A stretch of 64,000 nt of DNA from the NCBI GenBank assembly GCA_964356335.1, contig CAYHHI010000012.1:8142-72141 (forward strand), in the 5' to 3' direction. The position numbers were made by a program, and so were the translations under genes. How positions within the stretch are numbered: the first letter of the stretch is position 1; each line of letters opens with the position of its first letter. Below the pieces are notes generated by a model, which saw only the letters and a program-made list of their open reading frames with translations, did no database searches and was not told the DNA's origin. The DNA comes from CAYHHI01 sp964356335 (GTDB lineage Bacteria > Arandabacterota > Arandabacteria > Arandabacterales > Arandabacteraceae). Shown here in pieces: positions 35,548 through 42,671 of this stretch.

Positions 35548-35623
35548 TGGAGCGGGCAACGGGATTCGAACCCGCGACCCTCAGCTTGGGAAGCTGATGC
35601 TCTACCAACTGAGCTATGCCCGC
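35548..35623 (-). tRNA. tRNA-Gly (CCC)
   Basis: Cloverleaf on the minus strand: acceptor GCGGGCA/TGCCCGC, D arm GCTC/GAGC, anticodon stem TCAGC/GCTGA with loop TTCCCAA (anticodon CCC), and T arm GCGGG-TTCGAAT-CCCGT. Discriminator T, CCA encoded. It lies 21 bp (counting from the CCA) before the GTG start of the DUF512 gene, leaving no room for a terminator or promoter. Confidence 0.97.
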
Positions 35624-35703
35624 ATCCAGAATTGCTAACTTGTGGAAGCGTAACAGGCTGCGACTATCACGTCAAGCAGAATCTAACGCCGGACGGACTT
35701 GTG

Positions 35704-38661
35704 TCAGAGGGGTATCTCGGTCAGCCGGCGGATCGACCGTACTTTAAGTGTGGCCACGCCGAACCTGCGTTGAATGATCCCGCTGGAGACATAGGCGTGG
35801 CCGATCTCGAGTCTTTCCATGGTGATGCCGTCGGGGACTATGCCTTCGTGGATGCCGTCGGGATTGTCAAGACTCACAAACCACAGGCCCGGGCCCTTGT
35901 CCTTGTAATGTCTTATGGCCGCCAGGAGACCTCGGATGCTTGTGGCAGGTGACGCGCTCGGCGTTCGCACATCCTCATCACACCCATCTCTCTCAAAGAA
36001 CTCCAGGGGGTGCACCAGCGGAGAAAAGCCGAGCGAGGCATATTCCATCCTGCGTTTCTGAATCGCAGTGAATTCTCGGGCGGGCAGACCCGTGTCGCAA
36101 TCGGCGAAACCCAGATCCAGTGCGGCGCTTGTCGGGACCCTTCCCCTCATCGCAAGGTATTCGGTGAGAAGCCTGCATCTGTCGGTTTGAAGCTCATCGA
36201 ATGCGCCGCTTCCGACGAGAGCGAGGGTTTCCTCCTTGTCACTCGGCACTCTGGCCAGGAAGTCGGACAGCGAGTGAAAAGGTGCCTTACGGCGTTCCCT
36301 GATCACCAGGTCGATCGTGGCCTGCGACAGATGCTTTATGGATGCGAGACCGGTTCTTATCAGGGCTTCTTCGATTGCGAAGTCAACCCCGGAGCGATTG
36401 ACAGACGGCGGCAGCACCCGGATCCCTACTCTGGTTGCCTCATTGACGTGAACCCAAAGTGGATACATGCCAGAATGGTTCCTCAGGGTCGCAGCATAGA
36501 ACTCAAGGGGAAAGTTTGCCTTGAGGTAGGCAGCTGCGTAAGCAAGTGTGCCGAAGGACGCAGCATGCGCCTTGGAGAAGGTGTAGCGCGCGAATCTCTT
36601 GATATGCTTCCAGGCCTCAAGCGCATCATCATGGGTTGTGCCTGAAGTCTGGGCGAGGAAGAGGAACTTGGCCTCGACGGTGGCGTCGTCGGCGCCGCCA
36701 TCTTTGAGAGAACGCCTGAAGATGTCCGCCTCAGCCAGGCCAACCCCTGTGTGCCTTACTATCAATCTCATCACGTCTTCTTCATAAACCGGCAGGCTGA
36801 TGCCTCGCTTATCTTCCACGGGACGCCGTCGGGCTCCGATGCGCCTCTTTATGAACTCCTGCTTCATCCCTCCTGCCGACGGGCCAGGCCGCACAAGCGC
36901 AAGAGCAAGGGTGGCGTCGGCCCTTGTGGTGGCCTTCATCATGCCCAGCAGGTTGCGCATCGCGGGGGATTCGAGTTGAAAGCAGCTCAGGGTCTTCCCC
37001 TCTCGGAGAAGGTGGGCCGTCCGGATGTCATCGGGCTTGATATCCAAGACCCGGCCGCGGCTTCCTCCAATGTCTCGTGTTGCTTCCTCAATCACGGAGA
37101 GCACACGATTCCCAAGCAAATCTATCTTGACGAGGCCGATCTTCTCAATTGAGCGCATGTCGAACTGAGTGATCTGAATCCCTTTGTTTGCGATCTCGAG
37201 CGGTGTGTAGTAGGTGATGGGGCGGTCGGAGACCACGATGCCGGCGCAGTGAACACTGGAGTGATTGGGGAAGCCGATGATGGCACTTGCGAGCTCCGCT
37301 ATGCCCTTGCGGTGTTCGAGGCTGAGCTCGGGTTTGATGCCGCCAAGCGCTCTTACGATGGTACCCGGGGGATCCTTCGAGGCATGATACGGCAGGCGGT
37401 CTGCAAGCGACTGCGCCTCGTAGGGACTCAGACCAAAGGCCTTGGCGACTTCTCTGGCTGCAAGCCTCGTCTCAAAACAGGCGCGCGTTGAGATCATCGC
37501 GACATTGCCTCGACCGAAGCGCCTGTACGCATAATCAATCACCTCATCCCTCCGCTTCCAGGAGATGTCGATATCGAGATCCGGGTAGTCGGGCCTGAGC
37601 TCGTTGAGGAAACGCTCGAAGAGGAGGCCCTCGGATATGGGGTCGACCTGGGTGATGCCCAGGAGATACGCGACGATCGAGCCCGCTCCTGAGCCTCTGC
37701 CCGTCATGGGTATTCCCTTGCGTGCGGCGAACCCCACGAGGTCGGCAACAACCAGGAAATAGTCCGCCAGGCCGAGTTTGCCGATTACTTGAAGTTCTTC
37801 CTGGAGCCTTCCCGAGGCTTCACCCGGGTGCGGTCCGTACTTCCTTGGGACCGCATCCGAGCACAGCGCCTCTAGGCCCTTCAGGGACTCCTCGAGCGAA
37901 GCCTTCACACGCGGAAAGTGAGGTTCACCGATTTCCAGTCTAAGATCGACCATGTCGGCGAGGCTGTGGGATTCTCGCAGCAAATCCGGTCGATCCGCAA
38001 ACATCTGGTTGAGAGCACGGCACTTCTTGAGCGACGCATCTCGTGCGCCGAGGCGGACCTGTCCCACCGTCTTTCCTTCCCCAATTGCCATGAGCACCCG
38101 CGAGGTCTTGTAGTCAATCTCGTCGAGGCATAGCACATCCCATGATGCAAGAGCTCGCAGTGAGTGACGTTGCGCGAGTTCCAGTTTATCCCTAACCGTG
38201 GACGGGCTGTCACGGTTGGCGATGATCTCGAGCCACACTCGATCTCTCCCAAGAGAACCCCCAAGCCTGAGCGCCGAAGCGCTATCGGGTGAAAGGACTC
38301 CCAGCCCCTCGGATGCCTCCTCTATAAGAGCGACCAGCAACGCATCGCTTCGAAGATTCACACCGGAGGCTGCTTGGCATAGATTGGCATAGCCTTGCCG
38401 GTTGAGGGCGATGAGGCCGATCTGCTTGCCCGTCAAAGGACAGGTGAGGTCTGCGCTGATTATGGGCTTTACGCCTTCGGCAAGGCATCCTTCGTAGAAT
38501 TCGATGGCCCCATAGAGATTGCCTTTGTCGAGGAGCGCGCCTGCCGTAAAGCCTTGTTCCCTGAGATAAAGGCCGATCTTGCCGGCGGCCATCGTGCCGG
38601 CGAAAAGCGTGTATCTACTTCGTAAGCGAAGGGGTACGAAGGATGTAGCCATAGGAGTCAC
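35704..38661 (-). CDS. dnaE2: DnaE2-like error-prone DNA polymerase III alpha subunit
   Basis: A 985-aa C-family polymerase, short for a replicative DnaE (about 1150). The polymerase core is intact: GRGSGAGSIVAYLLG, FERFLN, the catalytic Asp pair in PDLDIDIS and the third Asp in GLVKIDLLG. In the N-terminal PHP domain the canonical His residues of the HLHVHS-type motif are replaced (PLRLRS, residues 10-15) and TDHGN reads LDKGN, so PHP metal binding is probably lost. The GTG at 38661 or the ATG at 38652 starts inside the Y-polymerase gene (38-47 bp overlap). It is the last gene of the lexA cassette, which suggests damage-induced translesion synthesis. Confidence 0.9.
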   Translation of the reverse strand: MTPMATSFVPLRLRSRYTLFAGTMAAGKIGLYLREQGFTAGALLDKGNLYGAIEFYEGCLAEGVKPIISADLTCPLTGKQIGLIALNRQGYANLCQAASGVNLRSDALLVALIEEASEGLGVLSPDSASALRLGGSLGRDRVWLEIIANRDSPSTVRDKLELAQRHSLRALASWDVLCLDEIDYKTSRVLMAIGEGKTVGQVRLGARDASLKKCRALNQMFADRPDLLRESHSLADMVDLRLEIGEPHFPRVKASLEESLKGLEALCSDAVPRKYGPHPGEASGRLQEELQVIGKLGLADYFLVVADLVGFAARKGIPMTGRGSGAGSIVAYLLGITQVDPISEGLLFERFLNELRPDYPDLDIDISWKRRDEVIDYAYRRFGRGNVAMISTRACFETRLAAREVAKAFGLSPYEAQSLADRLPYHASKDPPGTIVRALGGIKPELSLEHRKGIAELASAIIGFPNHSSVHCAGIVVSDRPITYYTPLEIANKGIQITQFDMRSIEKIGLVKIDLLGNRVLSVIEEATRDIGGSRGRVLDIKPDDIRTAHLLREGKTLSCFQLESPAMRNLLGMMKATTRADATLALALVRPGPSAGGMKQEFIKRRIGARRRPVEDKRGISLPVYEEDVMRLIVRHTGVGLAEADIFRRSLKDGGADDATVEAKFLFLAQTSGTTHDDALEAWKHIKRFARYTFSKAHAASFGTLAYAAAYLKANFPLEFYAATLRNHSGMYPLWVHVNEATRVGIRVLPPSVNRSGVDFAIEEALIRTGLASIKHLSQATIDLVIRERRKAPFHSLSDFLARVPSDKEETLALVGSGAFDELQTDRCRLLTEYLAMRGRVPTSAALDLGFADCDTGLPAREFTAIQKRRMEYASLGFSPLVHPLEFFERDGCDEDVRTPSASPATSIRGLLAAIRHYKDKGPGLWFVSLDNPDGIHEGIVPDGITMERLEIGHAYVSSGIIQRRFGVATLKVRSIRRLTEIPL

Positions 38662-39838
38662 GCTCGAGGCGGTTCATGAGATTCACCGATCTCCCAACGA
38701 TAACCGCGGAGTGGCCGAACTTAGCCCGGATCGTGTCGAGAGAAAGATAGAGTTCCCGCAGCCTCTCCTCCGACGGGTCATCGTAAAGCATCTCCTGGCT
38801 GTGGTCTGCGAGCGCAAGCCCGGAGAGCACCACGCCGACCAGCCGCACGCGGCATCTCCGGTACATCCGCATGAAGACGTCCTTCGCGATCCCGAAGACG
38901 GTGTGATCAAGCACGCTGGTCTCGGAGTACGCTGCCGATGCCGTCTCAAAGGAGCCATCGCCGTAGCGCACCTTGACGCTGACTCTCCCCGGCATGGCCC
39001 GGAGGGCTCGCGCCGATCGGCAGGCCCGCTCGCTAAGGTAGTAAAGCGTGCTCAAGACCTCATCGAGATCAATCGTATCTCTCGTGAAACTGGTCTCCCG
39101 TGATATTGACCGCGGAAAGCCAGGCGGTACGTAGGGGTCACGTCCCCTCAGACGTTCGTAGACGAGAAAAGCGTTCCTGCCGAAGATCTTCTCGAGGTAG
39201 TGAAGGGGAAACTGCCTCAGGTGTTTCACGTGGGTCACATTGATCTGGCGGAGTATCTCTGCTGTCTTCTGCCCGATGCCCAAGACGTCGCTCACCGGCC
39301 GCTCACACATGAAATCCTCTTCCCCGCCGGCCCCCACCGCTGCGACTCCATCGGGCTTGACATCCTTGGCGGCGAGTTTCGCGATCATCCTGTTGGCGGC
39401 GAAGCCAAGCGTAACGCCGAGTCCGACTTCGTCTCTTATTGTGGCCTTGAGATCGTTGCCGAGGCGAAGCGGGTCGCATCTGGAGGCCGGCGTCCCCGTG
39501 AGATCGCAGAAAATCTCATCGAGGTAAGTTTCCACAAAAGGTGTGAGGCGTCTGCACCGGTCAAATATGTGTTCTGCAAACGAGGCATAGACATGTTGGT
39601 GGCCCTTGAGGACGACCACTTGGGGACAGATGCGTACCGCCCCGGCTATTGGCATGCCCGTTCGGATGCCGCGGCGCCTGGCCTCGTAGGACGAACTCGC
39701 GACAACACCTGAGCCGACGATCACGGGTTTTCCTCGCAAGTTTGGAAAGCGTGCCTGCTCCACCGAAGGGAAAAAGGCATCGATGTCGAGATACATCATG
39801 AGCCTGCGGCCTGCTGTCGAGGTAGAGGGGCTGATCAT
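38615..39838 (-). CDS. dinB: Y-family DNA polymerase (DinB/Pol IV-like)
   Basis: A 407-aa translesion polymerase. The catalytic carboxylates are all present: Asp18 in LDIDAFF and Asp107-Glu108 in YLDEIFCDLT. The palm and thumb follow (GFAANRMIAKLAAKDVKP, LGIGQKTAEIL) and the little-finger domain ends about residue 390. In ImuB proteins of imuA-imuB-dnaE2 cassettes these residues are lost, so this protein is a polymerase in the ImuB position. The start overlaps the 84-aa gene by 4 bp and the end overlaps dnaE2, giving a coupled operon. No clear clamp-binding peptide was seen at the C-terminus. Confidence 0.92.
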   Translation of the reverse strand: MISPSTSTAGRRLMMYLDIDAFFPSVEQARFPNLRGKPVIVGSGVVASSSYEARRRGIRTGMPIAGAVRICPQVVVLKGHQHVYASFAEHIFDRCRRLTPFVETYLDEIFCDLTGTPASRCDPLRLGNDLKATIRDEVGLGVTLGFAANRMIAKLAAKDVKPDGVAAVGAGGEEDFMCERPVSDVLGIGQKTAEILRQINVTHVKHLRQFPLHYLEKIFGRNAFLVYERLRGRDPYVPPGFPRSISRETSFTRDTIDLDEVLSTLYYLSERACRSARALRAMPGRVSVKVRYGDGSFETASAAYSETSVLDHTVFGIAKDVFMRMYRRCRVRLVGVVLSGLALADHSQEMLYDDPSEERLRELYLSLDTIRAKFGHSAVIVGRSVNLMNRLERDSYGYILRTPSLTK

Positions 39839-40089
39839 GACTCCACCATGACCAGATCAAGGTGCCAGACCATATCGTCACTGTTGAAGTGCATCTGGTA
39901 GACATCGCCCGAGTCCGACGTAACCGAGAAGTAATGGATCTTGGCGTTGCCTTCGCGGTCCATCCAGTAGCAGTTGACTTTCACCACTCTGTGTATCTGG
40001 CCGCGCCGCATGAAGACGAGGGGCTTAAGCGTCCCTCCCCCGAAATCCGCCCGCACTCGTATTTTCTCATCAAGGCGCTCAACGAGCAT
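39835..40089 (-). CDS. 84-aa protein of unknown function in the SOS cassette
   Basis: A small soluble protein with a beta-strand pattern (GQIHRVVKVNCYWMD, AKIHYFSVTSDSGDVYQMHF, WHLDLVMVES). It resembles the short DUF6504-type proteins I associate with Y-family polymerase genes, from memory only. It starts 9 bp after lexA and overlaps dinB by 4 bp, so it is made in equal measure with the polymerases under LexA control. It sits where imuA/sulA-like genes occur in other cassettes but has no RecA-like motif. A polymerase accessory role is inferred. Confidence 0.7.
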   Translation of the reverse strand: MLVERLDEKIRVRADFGGGTLKPLVFMRRGQIHRVVKVNCYWMDREGNAKIHYFSVTSDSGDVYQMHFNSDDMVWHLDLVMVES

Positions 40090-40098
40090 GAATCTGCC

Positions 40099-40701
40099 TC
40101 ACTTGATTTTTCTTATAAGGCCGACCACTTTACCACCGATACGCAGGTTCTGGTGTTTGGGATCTATCCTTATGGACTTGTATGAAGCATTCCTTGGCTC
40201 GAGGTCTATTGCCTTGCCCCTCTTCCGCATGACCTTGACCGTTGCTTCATCATCACCCGGGTAAGCCACAACCATGTCACCGTCTTCAGCATCCTCCTGC
40301 TGTCTCACGACGACATAGTCGCCATCAAACATGCCGGCGTCCCGCATGCTGTCCCCATTGACTCGCACGGCGAAGTAGACGGCATTATCATGAAAGAGCG
40401 TGCTTACATCGAGCCAGCCTTCTCTGTTCTCGACCGCCATTATGGGTAAGCCGGCGGCAACCCTTCCGACTATGGGCACACCGCGGATCGGCCTCGCCTC
40501 GGGAGAAAGCATGAGCCTCTTCCCTACTCGGCGGAGGAAGCCCTTCTTCGTGAGGGCATCGAGGTGCTGGCTCACGGTCGCCGATGAGGTCAGGCGGAAT
40601 CTTCTGCCGATCTCTCTATATGATGGGAATCTGTCGCGGTCCCTTATGGATGCGATTATGTAGTCAAATATCTCGCGCTGGCGCGGCGTAAGTGGTCTCA
40701 T
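40099..40701 (-). CDS. lexA: LexA repressor
   Basis: A 200-aa SOS repressor and self-cleaving protease. The winged HTH is at residues 1-65 (PSYREIGRRFRLTSSATVSQHL). The cleavage site is the Ala-Gly bond in RVAAGLP. The catalytic Ser is in NGDSMRDAG and the Lys in EATVKVM. I start at the ATG at 40701 with GAGGGTGAG just upstream. The frame is open to 40773, but that part is the promoter and operator. It heads the cassette with the 84-aa protein, DinB and DnaE2 and is predicted to repress it, including itself. Confidence 0.96.
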   Translation of the reverse strand: MRPLTPRQREIFDYIIASIRDRDRFPSYREIGRRFRLTSSATVSQHLDALTKKGFLRRVGKRLMLSPEARPIRGVPIVGRVAAGLPIMAVENREGWLDVSTLFHDNAVYFAVRVNGDSMRDAGMFDGDYVVVRQQEDAEDGDMVVAYPGDDEATVKVMRKRGKAIDLEPRNASYKSIRIDPKHQNLRIGGKVVGLIRKIK

Positions 40702-40717
40702 TTTCTCACCCTCTATC

Positions 40718-40746
40718 AAAATACCAAACAATTGTTCGGTAGTCAA
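40718..40746 (-). promoter_or_regulatory. Promoter of the lexA mutagenesis cassette
   Basis: On the minus strand, -35 TTGACT (40741-40746), a spacer of exactly 17 nt and -10 TATTTT (40718-40723). It lies 17 bp upstream of the lexA ATG. The LexA-type operator fills the spacer. Confidence 0.75.
40722..40741 (-). promoter_or_regulatory. LexA operator (SOS box), Gram-positive-like type
   Basis: A 20-bp inverted repeat, TACCGAACAATTGTTTGGTA on the minus strand, with one mismatched pair. Its core CGAAC-N4-GTTTG matches the DinR/LexA box known from Bacillus, Actinobacteria and several other phyla (CGAAC-N4-GTTCG), not the Enterobacterial CTG-N10-CAG. It fills the -35/-10 spacer, so LexA binding should block RNA polymerase. 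Confidence 0.8.
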
Positions 40747-40788
40747 GCTATTTTTGGTGGTGGGATGAGACAATATGGTTTCTTGATC

Positions 40789-40815
40789 AGACCGGGGCTA
40801 GAATCACTCCGGTCT
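40789..40815 (-). terminator. Weak hairpin after the membrane-protein gene
   Basis: AGACCGG and CCGGTCT (7-bp stem, 13-nt loop) lie just downstream of the minus-strand membrane-protein stop and upstream of the lexA promoter. There is no T-tract. Confidence 0.3.
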
Positions 40816-40825
40816 CAGATCCTGG

Positions 40826-41518
40826 TCAGAAGCCTGCGGCTATCGCGAAAGCGCTTACTATCCAGGCGCAGCCTATGATTGCCGCTGAGGTTGTGTAGTA
40901 AAGCACCGGCCTTCTCATACGCAGGCCGTAGACGCTCTCCTTGACACCCAGGCCTATGCGGTATCCCACCGGGAAGAACACGCCGCCAAGAGCAGCCCAG
41001 ATCAAGCCCTCGGCACCCATAAAGGATACTAGACCGCCCGGACGATTGAATGAAAGCAAATACCGGCAGGGTGCCATGTGCATGCCGATGAAGTAGAAAC
41101 CTGCCGATCCCAGAAGGCCTGCTGAGAAACCCGTGGCCACTCTGGGCAGAGCACCCTTGTCCAGTCTCGGGCCAGCCGCGGTAGCTATGCCTGCCAGAGC
41201 ACCCCCAGCAAGCATGACGGCCAGGCACGAATTCGCCTTGCACATAAAGGGCAAATGCAGGATCGGAACCGCAAGCTGCTTGAGCGCAACCGCTATAACG
41301 GCGATACCCAGGACAAACAGCGGCCTCCTGAAGATGGCGATACATACCGCCATCAGGCCTATGCCCAGGCCGGTCAGGAGATCGCCCTTGTATGGGATTG
41401 AAGCTGATTTCATTGCTCCGCCCAGGACGACCTCGAGAAAGCCCCACACCGAGCCCAAGACGAGTATTGTTATCAGAACATCCCTTTTCGCTGCGGATTC
41501 TATTCTCGGCTTCTCCAT
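40826..41518 (-). CDS. Integral membrane protein of unknown function
   Basis: A 230-aa protein with about six hydrophobic segments (ITILVLGSVWGFLEVVLG, IGLMAVCIAIF, VLGIAVIAVALKQLA and others) and small-residue-rich helices like those of ECF-transporter S components, though no family was identified. Cys residues cluster in the loop FMCKANSCLA, with another in MHMAPCRY. The ATG at 41518 is preceded by GGGAGGAG at ideal distance, so it is preferred over the ATG at 41539. It is monocistronic, upstream of the SOS cassette in the same direction but separated by that cassette's own promoter. Confidence 0.7.
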   Translation of the reverse strand: MEKPRIESAAKRDVLITILVLGSVWGFLEVVLGGAMKSASIPYKGDLLTGLGIGLMAVCIAIFRRPLFVLGIAVIAVALKQLAVPILHLPFMCKANSCLAVMLAGGALAGIATAAGPRLDKGALPRVATGFSAGLLGSAGFYFIGMHMAPCRYLLSFNRPGGLVSFMGAEGLIWAALGGVFFPVGYRIGLGVKESVYGLRMRRPVLYYTTSAAIIGCAWIVSAFAIAAGF

Positions 41519-41759
41519 TTCTGACTCCTCCCCGCTCATTCAAGCAGCCAATGACACATTATAGGTGGGTATGGAAGTTCTGGCAAGCAATACCTAAGAG
41601 GCGGCGGGCGGCGGTCAGAAAACCCGCCATAGATGCCAACTTGCCGCAACTCTCGGCAACCTGAAGCTCCATCTTTGCCACCCGCCTACTGCACCCCATG
41701 CTTCTTACCTCTATCCAATTCCGCACACTAATCGTTACACCATACCGGCGATCGTTACC

Positions 41760-41788
41760 TTGACAAGGGGCCCATTCCGTGATAAGCT
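41760..41788 (+). promoter_or_regulatory. Candidate sigma-70 promoter for the small secreted protein
   Basis: A consensus -35 TTGACA (41760-41765), a 17-nt spacer and TAAGCT (41783-41788). The -10 is poor. A start here would give a leader of about 120 nt beginning with the hairpin at 41799. Confidence 0.4.
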
Positions 41789-41798
41789 TATAACATAG

Positions 41799-41816
41799 AG
41801 AGCCCTAAAGGGCTCT
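41799..41816 (+). promoter_or_regulatory. Leader hairpin
   Basis: A perfect 7-bp stem, AGAGCCC/GGGCTCT, with loop TAAA, about 10 nt after the promoter candidate and about 100 nt before the GTG start. No T-tract follows on the plus strand, so it is more likely a 5'-stabilising or regulatory hairpin than a terminator. Confidence 0.5.
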
Positions 41817-41914
41817 TCCCGCAAGTGTCCATATGATGCTGGGCAAGGTGGCCGGTCGGGTGTTGATAGGATCCCAACCTGGCCGATTCGTTTGGGCAGA
41901 AGGAGGCGAAGGGC

Positions 41915-42607
41915 GTGCGAGTAGGTACTTCTGGTTTGGTGCCGCTTCTGGCAATCATGACTCTGGTAGCTGTGTCCCAGGCAGGGATTCCCGTCTCACA
42001 GACTTCCACGATATGGGCAGAGCCCGATACTGCCATGGTCGGTGACACCGTCGAGGTTTACGTGATCGTCAGAGATCTTTACGGGGAAACCCTTCCAGAG
42101 CTCTCGTGTACCTTCTATACGGAGCATCCGGGCATTGATTTCCCTGTTGGAGGCCCCGATATAACTGATATAGATGGTTTTGCGCAGGGTGCCATCAGGA
42201 CTGACTCCAATTCCATCTTCTTTCACGACTCCCACATCTATGTGGATTGTGAAGGCTTCATACTTGGTCCGTCTACCCCGATGTATTGGGTGTGCCGTGC
42301 CGGTGTCGATGCGAACCATGGAGAGCTGTCGGGATTTGGCTTGTACCAGAACACGCCGAATCCCTTCAAGGGGAATACGGAGATCAGATATGCTCTGCCT
42401 GCGCGTGCGGATGTCAGCCTCGAGATATGCGACGTTCTCGGCAAGATGGTCAGGACGCTTGTAGACGGTGCCGTAGGAGTGGGATATCACAAGGCTGCAT
42501 GGGACGGGAAGGATGCTCTCGGCAGGTCTGTAACTCCGGGCGTTTATTATGTTCGCATGACGACGCCTGCCTATCGTGAGACGCGAAGTCTGATTCTCTT
42601 GAGATAG
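41915..42607 (+). CDS. Secreted protein with C-terminal FlgD-Ig/T9SS-type sorting domain
   Basis: A 230-aa protein. The signal peptide is at residues 1-23 (LVPLLAIMTLVAVSQA). Residues 30-125 form an Ig-like Big/invasin-type domain (MVGDTVEVYVIVRDLYG, TDIDGFAQGAI). After a linker, YQNTPNPFKGNTEIRYALP opens the C-terminal sorting domain, continuing with ICDVLGKMVRTL and TPGVYYVRM. The GTG start is fixed by AGGAGG 8 nt upstream. The sorting domain is the same type as in the beta-helix protein at the left edge, so both probably use one export route. A strong terminator follows. Confidence 0.85.
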   Translation: MRVGTSGLVPLLAIMTLVAVSQAGIPVSQTSTIWAEPDTAMVGDTVEVYVIVRDLYGETLPELSCTFYTEHPGIDFPVGGPDITDIDGFAQGAIRTDSNSIFFHDSHIYVDCEGFILGPSTPMYWVCRAGVDANHGELSGFGLYQNTPNPFKGNTEIRYALPARADVSLEICDVLGKMVRTLVDGAVGVGYHKAAWDGKDALGRSVTPGVYYVRMTTPAYRETRSLILLR

Positions 42608-42627
42608 GCGCCGGACGCTCTGGCTGG

Positions 42628-42649
42628 CCCCAGAGGTACGCCTCTGGGG
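42628..42649 (+). terminator. Intrinsic terminator with TACG tetraloop
   Basis: A perfect 9-bp stem, CCCCAGAGG/CCTCTGGGG, with a UACG-type stable tetraloop, followed by GTTCTT, 21 bp after the stop of the secreted protein. It lies between convergent genes and may serve miaA as well. Confidence 0.75.
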
Positions 42650-42671
42650 GTTCTTAGGCTGGAAAACCCGC

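Larger units (their letters stand above)
41519..41914. other. Divergent intergenic region (396 bp) with promoter and leader hairpin
   Basis: It separates the minus-strand membrane-protein gene from the plus-strand secreted-protein gene. A plus-strand promoter candidate and a strong hairpin at 41799-41816 lie in it. The part 41545-41750 holds no gene, repeat or RNA that I recognise. Confidence 0.6.

Noticed and set aside
35528..35608. N-terminal extension of the DUF512 protein to an ATG at 35608
   Set aside because: The extension is translated tRNA-Gly sequence. The GTG at 35527 has a strong ribosome site.
40815..41543. Second minus-strand frame overlapping the membrane protein
   Set aside because: The alternative frame has an irregular composition. 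The frame ending at 40826 shows clean transmembrane segments and a ribosome site.
41799..41816. Intrinsic terminator
   Set aside because: No T-tract follows on the plus strand and it lies downstream of a promoter candidate. It is listed as a leader hairpin instead.
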